Assembly (NCBI RefSeq): GCF_000373985.1 | Contig: NZ_KB893064.1 | Coordinates: 1 to 49,847, forward strand | Reading direction: 5' to 3' | DNA length: 49,847 nucleotides | DNA from: Desulfobacter curvatus DSM 3379 | GTDB taxonomy: Bacteria; Desulfobacterota; Desulfobacteria; Desulfobacterales; Desulfobacteraceae | Shown: positions 23,857 to 31,953 of the stretch, piece after piece | Numbering within the stretch: position 1 is the first letter of the stretch | Layout of the letters: every line of letters begins with the position of its first letter | Program-made: the position numbers and the translations under genes | The notes under the pieces: model-generated | The model's database searches: none | The model's input: the letters and a program-made list of their open reading frames with translations, nothing else | Told to the model about the DNA's origin: nothing

Positions 23857-25620
23857 TTAGTTATACGATTCCAGGCGGTTAAGGGATTGCTCGGCAAATG
23901 GGCTGCCGAGTTTTGATGCTTTGCGGTACAGGCGTCTTGCTTCTGTTAAGTTCTTCTTTACACCGCTGCCTTTTTCATACATAAACCCGAGATTCCCGGT
24001 TGCTCCGGGATGGTTTTTGCGCATAGCCTTGCGATACCATTTGACGGCTTGTTGATACTCTTTTTTGCTTTCGTAGATCAGGCCCAGGTTATTCATTGCA
24101 TCGGCATTGCCTTTTTTTACCGCACACAGGTACCAGTGGATTGCTTGATCGGTATTTTTATCCACCCCCTTTCCCATGTCATACATCCGGCCGAGGTTTT
24201 TCATTCCCACGTCATGGCCTTTTTCTGCCGCCATCCGATACCATTTTATTGCGCCGCCATAACTCCGGGTGACACCCATCCCTTTCTCGTAAATCACACC
24301 AAGGTTGTTCATCGCATCAGCATCCCCCTTTTTTGCAGCCTTTTGATACCATTCTGCAGCTTTGGCGCCGTTTTTTGTTACGCCCTTTCCTTTTGCATAC
24401 ATGACGCCCAAATTATACATGGCGGTGACATGGCCCTTTTCCGCTGCTTTCCGATACCATTTTACTGCAGTAGCTGAATCTTTTTGAACCCCTTCGCCAT
24501 ATTCATACATAATGCCGATGCTGTTCATGGCGCCGGTATGACCTTTTGCTGCGGCTTTTTGGTACAGCTTGAAAGCGGCGTCATAGTTCTTTACGGAATT
24601 ATGGAAGTGTTGTGCCTTGTCGAATATGTTTTTATAATTGTTTTCTTTAATATTTGTTTTCTTCTGTGTGCGTTTTGTCTGATGGTATTTTTCAAGATCG
24701 ATATTTGTTTGATAAAAAGTTGTGTATTTCTCTTTGATATTCAATTCAGACAAGGGTTTCAGAAGTTTAATAGCTTTGCTATACTCGCCGTTTATGCTGC
24801 GATACCAGGCCGCATTAAACGCAGCGATAGCGACATCATCTCTTTTTTTATTGATCTGAAAAACCAGTTCTTTTGCCCGGTCTGATTGACCGGACCGCTC
24901 CAGAACAACCGCCAGGTTGATGGCTGCCGGCAGGTAATCCGGCTGTATTTTGCTGAGAATTTCCAGTTCAAACTGAGCGATAAGATCATTGGAGAGATGT
25001 AATTGGGCAAGCGCCAGATTATTCCGTGCGTCCGGATACATGGGAAATCTTGACAACATTGCTCTGTAGATTTCTGACGCCTTGTCAAAGTCGCCTTTCA
25101 AGTAGAGGTCATCTCCCTGGATTTGATGCGAATCCCATGTCTTTGCCATGTATTTTTTCGCACGGTCGAAAATGTTTTTTTCTGTTACATTGCGTTGGTT
25201 CCGAATCCGTTGGGCAGATACGGCAGCCCAATGTGTCACTGCCTCCTGAACCTCTGCTGTTCTGCGATACAGGTTCAGATTTCGAAGAAGCGCTAAGACG
25301 CTGCTGTCTTCACTGCCCGAAGTTGTGTTTTGCAGTTTCTGTTCTATTTCTTGAATCAGACCTTGAGCAGACGTGTCAAATGGCTTTACCGGTCCGGAAG
25401 TATACATGGCCTTGGCTGTTTTAAAAGCAAAAGGGTCCTGACCAATGTTTCCGCCTTCAATGTTGCGTTCTTTTTTATCCGTGTTTTGGGGGGCAATTGT
25501 ATAGGTGTTTTCCGCTCGGGCTGAGTTTTTGCCGACAAGTAATATGACAACGAATACTATGCAAAACAACAGGGAAATACATTTCGCATACCAATCTTCA
25601 GTGCGACTATTGTTACGCAT
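23857..25620 (-). CDS. exported TPR/Sel1-repeat protein
   Basis: A 587-residue protein. The signal peptide (about 1-37) is a hydrophobic run SLLFCIVFVVILLVG with cleavage after SARA. A TPR-like region follows (about 150-320), then about seven Sel1 repeats of roughly 36 residues with the pattern AMNNLGxMYxxGxGVxKxxxxAxxWYRKAAxKG. Sel1 proteins scaffold protein complexes in the periplasm or envelope. ATG 25620 overlaps the TGA of the Cys-rich peptide gene by one base (TGATG), so translation is coupled; the longer frame reaching 25692 overlaps that gene. It could hold the peptide or its export and maturation factors outside the cytoplasm. Confidence 0.88.
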   Translation of the reverse strand: MRNNSRTEDWYAKCISLLFCIVFVVILLVGKNSARAENTYTIAPQNTDKKERNIEGGNIGQDPFAFKTAKAMYTSGPVKPFDTSAQGLIQEIEQKLQNTTSGSEDSSVLALLRNLNLYRRTAEVQEAVTHWAAVSAQRIRNQRNVTEKNIFDRAKKYMAKTWDSHQIQGDDLYLKGDFDKASEIYRAMLSRFPMYPDARNNLALAQLHLSNDLIAQFELEILSKIQPDYLPAAINLAVVLERSGQSDRAKELVFQINKKRDDVAIAAFNAAWYRSINGEYSKAIKLLKPLSELNIKEKYTTFYQTNIDLEKYHQTKRTQKKTNIKENNYKNIFDKAQHFHNSVKNYDAAFKLYQKAAAKGHTGAMNSIGIMYEYGEGVQKDSATAVKWYRKAAEKGHVTAMYNLGVMYAKGKGVTKNGAKAAEWYQKAAKKGDADAMNNLGVIYEKGMGVTRSYGGAIKWYRMAAEKGHDVGMKNLGRMYDMGKGVDKNTDQAIHWYLCAVKKGNADAMNNLGLIYESKKEYQQAVKWYRKAMRKNHPGATGNLGFMYEKGSGVKKNLTEARRLYRKASKLGSPFAEQSLNRLESYN

Positions 25621-25967
25621 CAGTGGACCGGGGCACATCGGCAACCTCCATAGCCACCGCCGCCTGAACTGGTATGCCCCACACACCCACATACCGGCAC
25701 ACAGCTGCAGACCTTATTGCCGACGCATCCGCATACCGGCACACACGTACAGACCTTGTTACATGAACAATAAGAGCCGCCAACAGGGGCGCAGGTAGAT
25801 TTAGGGCGGGCAGAATCGGTGTTGGTCTCGGCTTTGGAAAAAAACGTTTCAAGGCCGGGTCGCGGCAGTTTTTTGTTATTGACGATAATATATATTTGCG
25901 GTTCCAAATCTTCCTGATCAATTTCCGGCAGTGTTTTTTGTATCCGGTCATCTGGTTTGTCGGGCAT
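25620..25967 (-). CDS. Cys-rich repeat peptide, putative RiPP precursor
   Basis: A 115-residue small protein. Residues 1-58 are an acidic, cysteine-free leader-like part with a strand-forming EPQIYIIVNNKKLPRP segment that could dock on a PqqD-type recognition element. Residues 59-115 hold 13 cysteines, mostly as Cys-x-Cys pairs, including two tandem copies of a 14-residue unit NKVC[T/S]CVPVCGCVG (70-97), a glycine-rich GGGGYGG linker and a final CRCAPVH; CAPV also opens the core at 59-62. The peptide gene lies directly behind a radical SAM/SPASM gene with a 20-base overlap. GGAG is six bases before ATG 25967; ATG 25970 and GTG 25985 are alternatives. A metal-binding structural peptide is the main alternative to a RiPP. 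Confidence 0.75.
   Translation of the reverse strand: MPDKPDDRIQKTLPEIDQEDLEPQIYIIVNNKKLPRPGLETFFSKAETNTDSARPKSTCAPVGGSYCSCNKVCTCVPVCGCVGNKVCSCVPVCGCVGHTSSGGGGYGGCRCAPVH
25677..25760 (-). repeat. 42-base tandem repeat inside the precursor gene
   Basis: Two near-identical 42-base units encode the two 14-residue cysteine units (residues 70-83 and 84-97). They differ at a few bases, the only amino-acid change being Thr to Ser. This suggests recent duplication of the peptide core. Confidence 0.85.
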
Positions 25968-27330
25968 CATTTTCTCCGGTATCACGTGGTTGTATGTCTT
26001 CTTTTTCTATTGTCATCTTCAGCCAGGCAAGGGTCAGGGCCCTGTTTATCGTACAACGGTTTGTTCCTTGGTGGATGGTTGACTTGGAAACCTCAAACGC
26101 CTTGGACAAGCAGTCGCCGGCACAATGCCACTTGCAAAAACAGTCCTTGCAGAACGCCAGATTGTTCACCGTCAAATCCCTCAACTTTGAAATGCGGTAT
26201 GCATCAAAATCAAATGTATTTGTGAGGGGATTATACTGTCCATAATGAAAAATGCTTGCTTTTGGATCAGTAGGTTCCAATACTTCGTAGCAGGAAGTCA
26301 CAATCCCCTCGGGAAGCACTGTAAAACCATCTCCGGGTGCAGCACAAAATTTTGAGGTCAGCGTATCAAGGCGGGCGCCGGAATAAGTCACTTGAATCCC
26401 CAGTTCCTGACCGCGTTTGAACGCTTTTATGAAGTTGGTGATGAAGTCTTCGTCCAACGGCGGCGGCTCTTCACTGGTAATGCACCGCCCACAGTGCCAG
26501 ACCGGTTCCAGTTGAAGATACATGAAATTAAATTGATGATGCAGACTTTCAACAATTTCCACCATCCGGTGAACACTGGCTTTGGTGATGGTTGATCGAA
26601 TTCCGTATTTCAAACCCGCATTGTCGAAATATCTCAATGTGTCCCTTACCTGATCGAATGATCCACGGTTGTCCAATGTGGGACGGTTGTAATCCTGGAT
26701 GCTTTTAGGCCCATCCAGGGATACATTAATATTGGTAAAGTGTTTGGCCATATACTCTCTTTGATGAAGAGACAAAAAGCCGTTTGTGGCGGAAAAGATC
26801 TCAACATCAAGTCCCTTGGACTCAGCCTTTTCTTTGGCGTACTCCACACAACGAACCATCATCCGCCAGGCGACTGTCGGCTCTCCGCCGCCATGAAATC
26901 CCACTGCAAATGCTCTGCTTCCGAGCAACCCGGCATTGTCGGCGCATAGGTCAATTGCTGCTTTTGCCACTTCCCATGGCATATCGATGCTTTTATAGCC
27001 GGCATCTGCATAACAATACCTGCAGCGAAGATTGCATCGGCTGGTGAGAAAAAGGGTTACTTCATGAGGGCAAAAAGTATAATTGTCAGGAAAGAGCGGG
27101 GGTTCAGGCATCTCATTACCAAACAACCCGCCATCCTTGAGTTGGTGAATTATTCCAATTTCTTTGGATGTAAGACCCTTTTCGCCGGTTTCCAGATATT
27201 TAGAAATCACATGGGCGGCTGTTGCATTAATGATTGCCGTGGTCCGCTGCAGTGGTGCATACAAGCAATATTTACCATCTGTGTATGGTATCAGGAAAAG
27301 TTCATCCGCGGTTCCCGATCTGTTAGGCAT
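25948..27330 (-). CDS. radical SAM/SPASM peptide maturase
   Basis: A 460-residue enzyme. An N-terminal region of about 80 residues looks like the recognition part of peptide maturases (YTDGKYCLYAPLQ...). The radical SAM motif is CNLRCRYC (Cys99, Cys103, Cys106), followed by GFHGGGEPT and INVSLDGPKSIQDYNRP. A C-terminal SPASM region has CAAPGDGFTVLPEGIVTSCYE and FCKDCFCKWHCAGDC, giving ligands for two auxiliary Fe-S clusters. This architecture is shared by anaerobic sulfatase maturases and sactipeptide or thioether-forming enzymes. ATG 27330 overlaps the PqqD-like gene by eight bases; an in-frame TTG at 27348 is possible. It lies between a PqqD-like gene and a Cys-rich peptide gene, which strongly suggests peptide maturation. 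Confidence 0.92.
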   Translation of the reverse strand: MPNRSGTADELFLIPYTDGKYCLYAPLQRTTAIINATAAHVISKYLETGEKGLTSKEIGIIHQLKDGGLFGNEMPEPPLFPDNYTFCPHEVTLFLTSRCNLRCRYCYADAGYKSIDMPWEVAKAAIDLCADNAGLLGSRAFAVGFHGGGEPTVAWRMMVRCVEYAKEKAESKGLDVEIFSATNGFLSLHQREYMAKHFTNINVSLDGPKSIQDYNRPTLDNRGSFDQVRDTLRYFDNAGLKYGIRSTITKASVHRMVEIVESLHHQFNFMYLQLEPVWHCGRCITSEEPPPLDEDFITNFIKAFKRGQELGIQVTYSGARLDTLTSKFCAAPGDGFTVLPEGIVTSCYEVLEPTDPKASIFHYGQYNPLTNTFDFDAYRISKLRDLTVNNLAFCKDCFCKWHCAGDCLSKAFEVSKSTIHQGTNRCTINRALTLAWLKMTIEKEDIQPRDTGENDARQTR

Positions 27331-27775
27331 GGGTAGTTTCACTTTCAAAATAAATAGTGGCGTAAAACGGATCGCAAAGAAAACCGATCATACCAAGTTG
27401 AGCGACAAAGTATGCAATTTTTGCATTCAAAGGTTCATATTCCGGGATATTGAATTCAACTGCCACAGCTTCTGCAATGCCTTCAATAGTGTGCTGGCCG
27501 TCAAGTTTGTTGAGAATTGTCCGGCCTATCACGTTAACGGCGCATAACACCTCATCATCGCCGGTGGTGTAGCCAATGGTGGCCATATCCTGATAGCTGC
27601 CGGAAACAATATCTTTCCGCAGCTTCGGCAAAGAAGCGTTTATGATTGGATTAGAAAGGGCGGGGGGGCAATCCGGCCAGTGGTTTATTAAGAAAAAGCC
27701 ACCGATGCAGACGGCAGCGCCCTGCCCCAAACTGATTAAAAAATCACGTCTGTTTAAATGGTTATCAGCGGTCAT
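27323..27775 (-). CDS. PqqD-like peptide chaperone with twin-arginine leader
   Basis: A 150-residue protein. Residues 1-35 carry LNRRDFLISLGQGAAVCIGGFFL, a good twin-arginine export signal or signal anchor. Residues 70-145 match the PqqD fold, with CAVNVIGRTILNKLDGQHTIEGIAEAVAVEF and a helix ending LGMIGFL. PqqD domains bind the leader of RiPP precursors and hand them to radical SAM enzymes in the cytoplasm, so a Tat leader is unexpected. It may act on the outside or be membrane-tethered. ATG 27775 has AAGGT upstream and starts seven bases after the lipoprotein gene; the longer frame reaching 27817 overlaps that gene. Confidence 0.8.
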   Translation of the reverse strand: MTADNHLNRRDFLISLGQGAAVCIGGFFLINHWPDCPPALSNPIINASLPKLRKDIVSGSYQDMATIGYTTGDDEVLCAVNVIGRTILNKLDGQHTIEGIAEAVAVEFNIPEYEPLNAKIAYFVAQLGMIGFLCDPFYATIYFESETTHA

Positions 27776-27782
27776 TGTATGT

Positions 27783-29453
27783 TTACCTTTTTGTTCGTAT
27801 TTCATCCGGCGTAACATCTCTTCTCAACAATGTATCTTCCGGATATTCGATTGCTTGTTCACTCTCTTCGTGAAAAGGCTGCGATTCTATAGCGGAAAGG
27901 ATTTTTGGGGGAAATTGTGTGACGGTAATATGATCAATTTCAACTTTCATTTTACAGTAGATCAAAAAGCCGACTTTTTGGCCCAAAAATTTTTCATAAG
28001 GGTGTTCAGCAACAAAATGACCATTGATATATAGTTTCAGTATATCGCCTGATTTCTCAACAGCCAGTGTGTTTGTCAAGTTTGATTTATTGATATAAGG
28101 GGATTTTGTCCAATTGATCATATTCTTCCAAACACCGTTTAATTCTTTGCAATATTTGAAATGTCCGTCACCCGTAATGCCAAACGCATAGAAATTGTCT
28201 CCATCTTTCAGCCCCCATACAATGGAATAGAAGTGGTCCTCTATACCGTCGATCTTTGTAATGGTGCTCTCAATTCGAAAATCACCCGATTCATTTATGT
28301 TGAAAAGCTCTTTCGACCAGGAAAACCAACCGCCGGCATCTCTTTTATGTTCGAAAAAATACTGGCCGTTCTGAATCCTGCATGCCACTTTTTCATCTGT
28401 TCCTTCAAACCAGCCGTTTTGATTATCGTTGAAGTGTTCCTCAAGTAGGATTATCTCGTCGGGGTTTCTAATAGACCAACCGGCCTTTTCAAGATGGTAA
28501 GCGGCTGACTGGGAGTTGCTGTTAGCCAGATAATATTCTGCAATCTTTACATGGGCTTCATTTTTTGAGTAGCCGGCTTTTGCACAATGGTTAAGAAAGG
28601 ACAAATCATCACCATTGGTAAGGCGGTTCTCCAAAAAAGTTTTGTAAACTTCCTTTTTATTTGGCACTTGTGTTATGACGATATGCTCAATGTTAACCTT
28701 CATTTTATTTGTCAGGCAAACGCCGATTTTTTTTCCAAAAAAATGTTGGAATGGGCTTTCAGCAACCCGATAACCGTTAATGTAAAAGTTCAATGTATCG
28801 CCCACTTTGGATACACCTAACGTGTTGCGGGCGTTTCCCTTGTTGATTTGTGAGGATTTTGTCCAGTCGATAACCGCCTTCCATTTCCCTTCTTCAAATT
28901 TACCGAATATGTAACTTCCATTTCCACTGACCCCAAATGTATAGCAATTATCGGTATCTTTAATGCCCCAAGCCATATCATATGAATAATTATCGACACC
29001 GTCTATCTTCGATATGGTGTATTCAATTTTAAAGTCCTTGGATTCATTGATATTTACATCAAATTTGGGCCAGGAAAACCAGCTGCCCTTTCTTCTTTTA
29101 TGTTCAAAGAAATAGCCCCCATGTTGGACTTTATTGGAGACTTTTTCATTTGTCCTTTCAAACCATTTGTTTTTATTGTTCGTGAAATGATCTTGAAACA
29201 CGATCACCTCATTGGCTTTTATATAATGGTCTACAGCGGTGTCGTAATCTCTCCTGGCCAGGAAAGCATCGCTCAATAAGGCGTAACAGTCTTTCCGCTC
29301 TCCTCCTTCAAGTTTACTGCAATGCTCTGCCGCCTGATTTAAACGCCCTGTCTCTATCAATTCATTTACTTGAATACCTACACATCCGGGAAACAAAACA
29401 AGAAGGACGGCCACCCCCATATGAAACAGCACCTTGATCATATGTAATCTCAC
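27783..29453 (-). CDS. lipoprotein with two concanavalin-like repeats
   Basis: About 556 residues. A short signal sequence ends in VLFPGC, a plausible though imperfect lipobox. A TPR-like stretch follows, then two homologous domains of about 185 residues: the first begins IVFQDHFTNNKNKWFERTNEKV, the second ILLEEHFNDNQNGWFEGTDEKV. Both contain DWTKS/NWTKS and FYINGYRV/LYINGHFV, a jelly-roll layout like LamG or DUF1080 carbohydrate-binding domains. It is the first gene of the putative RiPP operon, so it may act as a surface receptor or anchor. GTG 29453 has GAGGTGA five bases upstream; GTG 29462 and ATG 29441 are alternatives. Confidence 0.82.
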   Translation of the reverse strand: MRLHMIKVLFHMGVAVLLVLFPGCVGIQVNELIETGRLNQAAEHCSKLEGGERKDCYALLSDAFLARRDYDTAVDHYIKANEVIVFQDHFTNNKNKWFERTNEKVSNKVQHGGYFFEHKRRKGSWFSWPKFDVNINESKDFKIEYTISKIDGVDNYSYDMAWGIKDTDNCYTFGVSGNGSYIFGKFEEGKWKAVIDWTKSSQINKGNARNTLGVSKVGDTLNFYINGYRVAESPFQHFFGKKIGVCLTNKMKVNIEHIVITQVPNKKEVYKTFLENRLTNGDDLSFLNHCAKAGYSKNEAHVKIAEYYLANSNSQSAAYHLEKAGWSIRNPDEIILLEEHFNDNQNGWFEGTDEKVACRIQNGQYFFEHKRDAGGWFSWSKELFNINESGDFRIESTITKIDGIEDHFYSIVWGLKDGDNFYAFGITGDGHFKYCKELNGVWKNMINWTKSPYINKSNLTNTLAVEKSGDILKLYINGHFVAEHPYEKFLGQKVGFLIYCKMKVEIDHITVTQFPPKILSAIESQPFHEESEQAIEYPEDTLLRRDVTPDEIRTKR

Positions 29454-29722
29454 GCGTATCACCTCACAGTTGACTGTTATTTAAAGCTTCCATAAACGCT
29501 AAAAGTGAAATAATGTTTTTAAAAGCTTTATCCCGCGCCCCGCGTAAAATGATTCAAGTAGAGCATCTTTTGAATCGGTTAAAACATTAAATTTAATATT
29601 ATTATCATAAGATTGCGTTTATAGCACCAGATATTGTGGGATTTGGATTATCCTTAGCTCTAACTTAAGTACCGTGCCCCCCTAAACTAAAAAAATTACC
29701 CGGGGCTGCCTTAAAAACCTGT

Positions 29723-29808
29723 GGTAATACTATCGGCGTCTTTGATATGATGATTGCAGCCCATGCCGGAAGACGGAATATGGTGCTTGTAATCAATAAC
29801 GAAAATTC
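29723..29808 (+). pseudogene. remnant of a VapC-type PIN-domain toxin
   Basis: The forward frame reads GNTIGVFDMMIAAHAGRR and continues NMVLVINNENSF, matching the C-terminal active-site region of VapC ribonucleases (usually G-x-x-D-x-L-I-A-A-H-A...L-V-T-N-N-x-x-E-F). No start, N-terminal part or VapB antitoxin is present, so this is a small leftover. Confidence 0.6.
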
Positions 29809-30035
29809 ATTCCTGCCAAGTATTCGCCAGAGCGAATCTGTTCTGCCCTGTTATGAAAAATGGGAACCAATCCTACGAGATTAGGTGTCAATAACGACAA
29901 TGCACATCCGGAAAAGAGTGAACCTGTTCTTGGGTGCAGATATGCCTGGCCTATGAAAATATCTAAGTTTTGGTTAAGGCATAGGCGTTCTGTGATCTCG
30001 GCCAAACTGCCGGTATGGTCACGGAGCCAATGACT
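29793..30035 (-). pseudogene. possible fragment of an ACT-domain-like gene
   Basis: A minus-strand frame reading LRDHTGSLAEITERLCLNQN near its start resembles the opening of ACT domains (D-x-x-G-S-L-A-E-I). About 80 codons are open, without a good start or ribosome site. The resemblance rests on one short segment, so treat it as tentative. Confidence 0.25.
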
Positions 30036-30411
30036 AAGACAGATTATAGTGATCCGGTATCAATATTTTAAAGTCCAGTAAAGAGTTTTGATCATTTGGA
30101 GGAATAAAAATTCGATGTTCGAGTTTTTTGAATTTGACTGCCAAACAATCCTTGATTAAAATCAGGCCACTTTTTTCCGGAAGTGTTCCAAAGATGGTGC
30201 CAGCATCATTTAAGGAAAATGCGACTGCTCATATGTTTTGTAGGAGGATTGAGAGGATTAAGACTTGGTTCATACAAAGGTACGAAAAGTCTCATAGGAG
30301 TTAACACGCTTTGGATATGACAATCCTCAAAGGTCAGTTTTAAAGGTCGGTCTCCTCGTGATGATAATATGGATGTGTGACCCAACACTTTTCAGATAGA
30401 AAATTTTTCAT

Positions 30412-31647
30412 TTATCGAACAAGAGCAAAGCCTAAACTAAAAACATCCTCTCGTTGGCTGTACTCGAGCATCTGTTCAGAATAGCCGGAATGGTACCGGG
30501 CATAAAGGTAGAGATCCAAGAACCCCCTGAACAAGGGAATCTGATCCAGAGGATAGGAGAGGTCGAGCCGGATGGTCCCCCCTTTTTCCCCGTGCCTGTA
30601 ATGACTTCTCAATGCCAGTCCAGTCGGATCTCCTATGGAGGTTTCAAGATCAAAATAGCCCCGGTAGTCCGAAAGATCACCATTGGTATCATTGTCGTTG
30701 TTAACATAGATCCAAACTTTGGGGCTCACCTCCAAGAACAGATTCCGGCAGATCTTGAAGACAAGAGACGGTTGAATATATGCATAGTTAGTGCTTCTTG
30801 AATCATCACCCGAGCGGCCGTTGGACTCATGTTGATAACCGATCTTGAAACCTGAACCGATCAAAAAGGGCAGCTTCAGCCCCAAATCATCTTCGTAATA
30901 GAAAATTTCAGGCATGTACCGTGAATCCTCAAAAGGAGCGGAATCTGATTTTAGATCCCAGAAGGAATGCTGGGTATAGGCCAGATAAACTTTCTCCAGT
31001 GTATCTTTAATGAAGTTCTCTTCTTCATAATTGAACGGCTTATATTTAAAGGAAATCTGAAAGGAGGAATCCTGGGCGCCGGGGTCCACCCCAAAGAGGA
31101 AGAAGACCGGCTTGTAACTTGAAAAGTTCACAAAATAAGGCTGAATAATCGATTCGTAATGGTTCATGGGCCGGGTGTCCAGGTCAGAGACATCGGCCAG
31201 AGCCGTCTCGGGAAGATCCGTATAGACCAAGACGGCATTGGCCTTTTTTTGGCTGTCCTGAACGCTGACAATACCAGTAAGCCCCACAGGAATTTTCACC
31301 TGAAACCTGGCCCGTATAAATTCGTGGGCATTAATCAAAGTATCGGCACTATCTTCCATTACAGCGTCGGCTGTGACCGGTTCCATCCCTTCGGCGCTAA
31401 AGGCTATTGTCACTTTCCTGGGCAGTTGCAGATCCTTTGGTGTATTATTGGTAAACAATAGGGTGATCTGTGTTTGCCGGCCTGAAGACAGCGGCTTTTG
31501 CACAGATGAATCCGGGGCAACCAGCACAAACGGACAGTCCTCCTTAGACGCGTCGGATGATGCCTCCGCCCATAATGGTACCTGCCCTCCAAAAAAAGCC
31601 GGGCTGACAACTGCTGTCAATATTAAAAACCACCTCTTTATTTTCAT
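30412..31647 (-). CDS. pldA: outer-membrane phospholipase A (OMPLA family)
   Basis: A 411-residue protein with a signal peptide ending near VPLWAEA. An N-terminal domain of about 150 residues looks immunoglobulin-like (SSGRQTQITLLFTNNTPKDLQLP...). A 12-strand-barrel-type domain follows. The catalytic region GYQHESNGRSGDDSRSTNYA carries the His-x-Ser pair and a downstream Asn expected of the OMPLA His-Ser-Asn triad. The final residues end in an aromatic-rich beta strand (VFSLGFALVR) with a near-terminal Phe. E. coli PldA is 289 residues; the extra N-terminal domain is common in longer relatives. It hydrolyses outer-membrane phospholipids, typically when lipid asymmetry is lost. GGAGG lies before ATG 31647. 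Single gene. Confidence 0.9.
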   Translation of the reverse strand: MKIKRWFLILTAVVSPAFFGGQVPLWAEASSDASKEDCPFVLVAPDSSVQKPLSSGRQTQITLLFTNNTPKDLQLPRKVTIAFSAEGMEPVTADAVMEDSADTLINAHEFIRARFQVKIPVGLTGIVSVQDSQKKANAVLVYTDLPETALADVSDLDTRPMNHYESIIQPYFVNFSSYKPVFFLFGVDPGAQDSSFQISFKYKPFNYEEENFIKDTLEKVYLAYTQHSFWDLKSDSAPFEDSRYMPEIFYYEDDLGLKLPFLIGSGFKIGYQHESNGRSGDDSRSTNYAYIQPSLVFKICRNLFLEVSPKVWIYVNNDNDTNGDLSDYRGYFDLETSIGDPTGLALRSHYRHGEKGGTIRLDLSYPLDQIPLFRGFLDLYLYARYHSGYSEQMLEYSQREDVFSLGFALVR

Positions 31648-31953
31648 CTTCCAACCTCCTTAATACCCCCCATTCCCTGGCAGGCACAACAAACCATGAA
31701 CCACTTGAACTCATTATGAAATGGCCATAAGGAACTCAAAGGCGGAGAAGACTCTATCACACACAGTATAGGAGTGCAAATATCATGTTATCTGGGGGAG
31801 GCCGTACCAATGAAGCTGGTGACATCGGTGACAAAGTTGAATCTCAACTACCGAATTTTGATTTTTACATGCGATTTCCCGGAACACCCCAAGGCAAGGG
31901 AGGTGGGCAAGGCGGCGCCTTGCCCTTTTCTCATGAACTATACAACAGGAAAA
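31648..31953. other. intergenic region between the acyl-CoA ligase and phospholipase A
   Basis: About 306 bases holding the pldA promoter area and, at its right end, the hairpin 31905-31925. A forward frame at 31774-32184 overlaps the ligase gene on the other strand and is a shadow. Confidence 0.5.
31905..31925 (-). terminator. hairpin at the end of the acyl-CoA ligase gene
   Basis: Perfect arms GGGCAAGGC (31905-31913) and GCCTTGCCC (31917-31925) enclose a 3-base loop, 28 bases past the ligase stop (minus strand). A short T-run follows on the plus strand only (31926-31929), so it may stop transcription in either direction. Confidence 0.6.

Larger units (their letters stand above)
29454..30411. 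other. gene-poor region with decayed fragments
   Basis: About 950 bases between the RiPP-like operon and phospholipase A. Apart from the VapC remnant and a possible minus-strand fragment (listed separately), no open gene is supported. The promoter of the minus-strand operon must lie at the left end, but I see no convincing -35/-10 pair. Confidence 0.6.

Noticed and set aside
25613..25951. Overlapping minus-strand frame across the Cys-rich peptide gene
   Set aside because: It is a shadow of the repetitive peptide gene; it lacks a ribosome site and the compositional sense of the real frame.
30206..30388. 60-codon minus-strand frame near the phospholipase A gene
   Set aside because: No start signal and no family resemblance; probably chance in gene-poor DNA.
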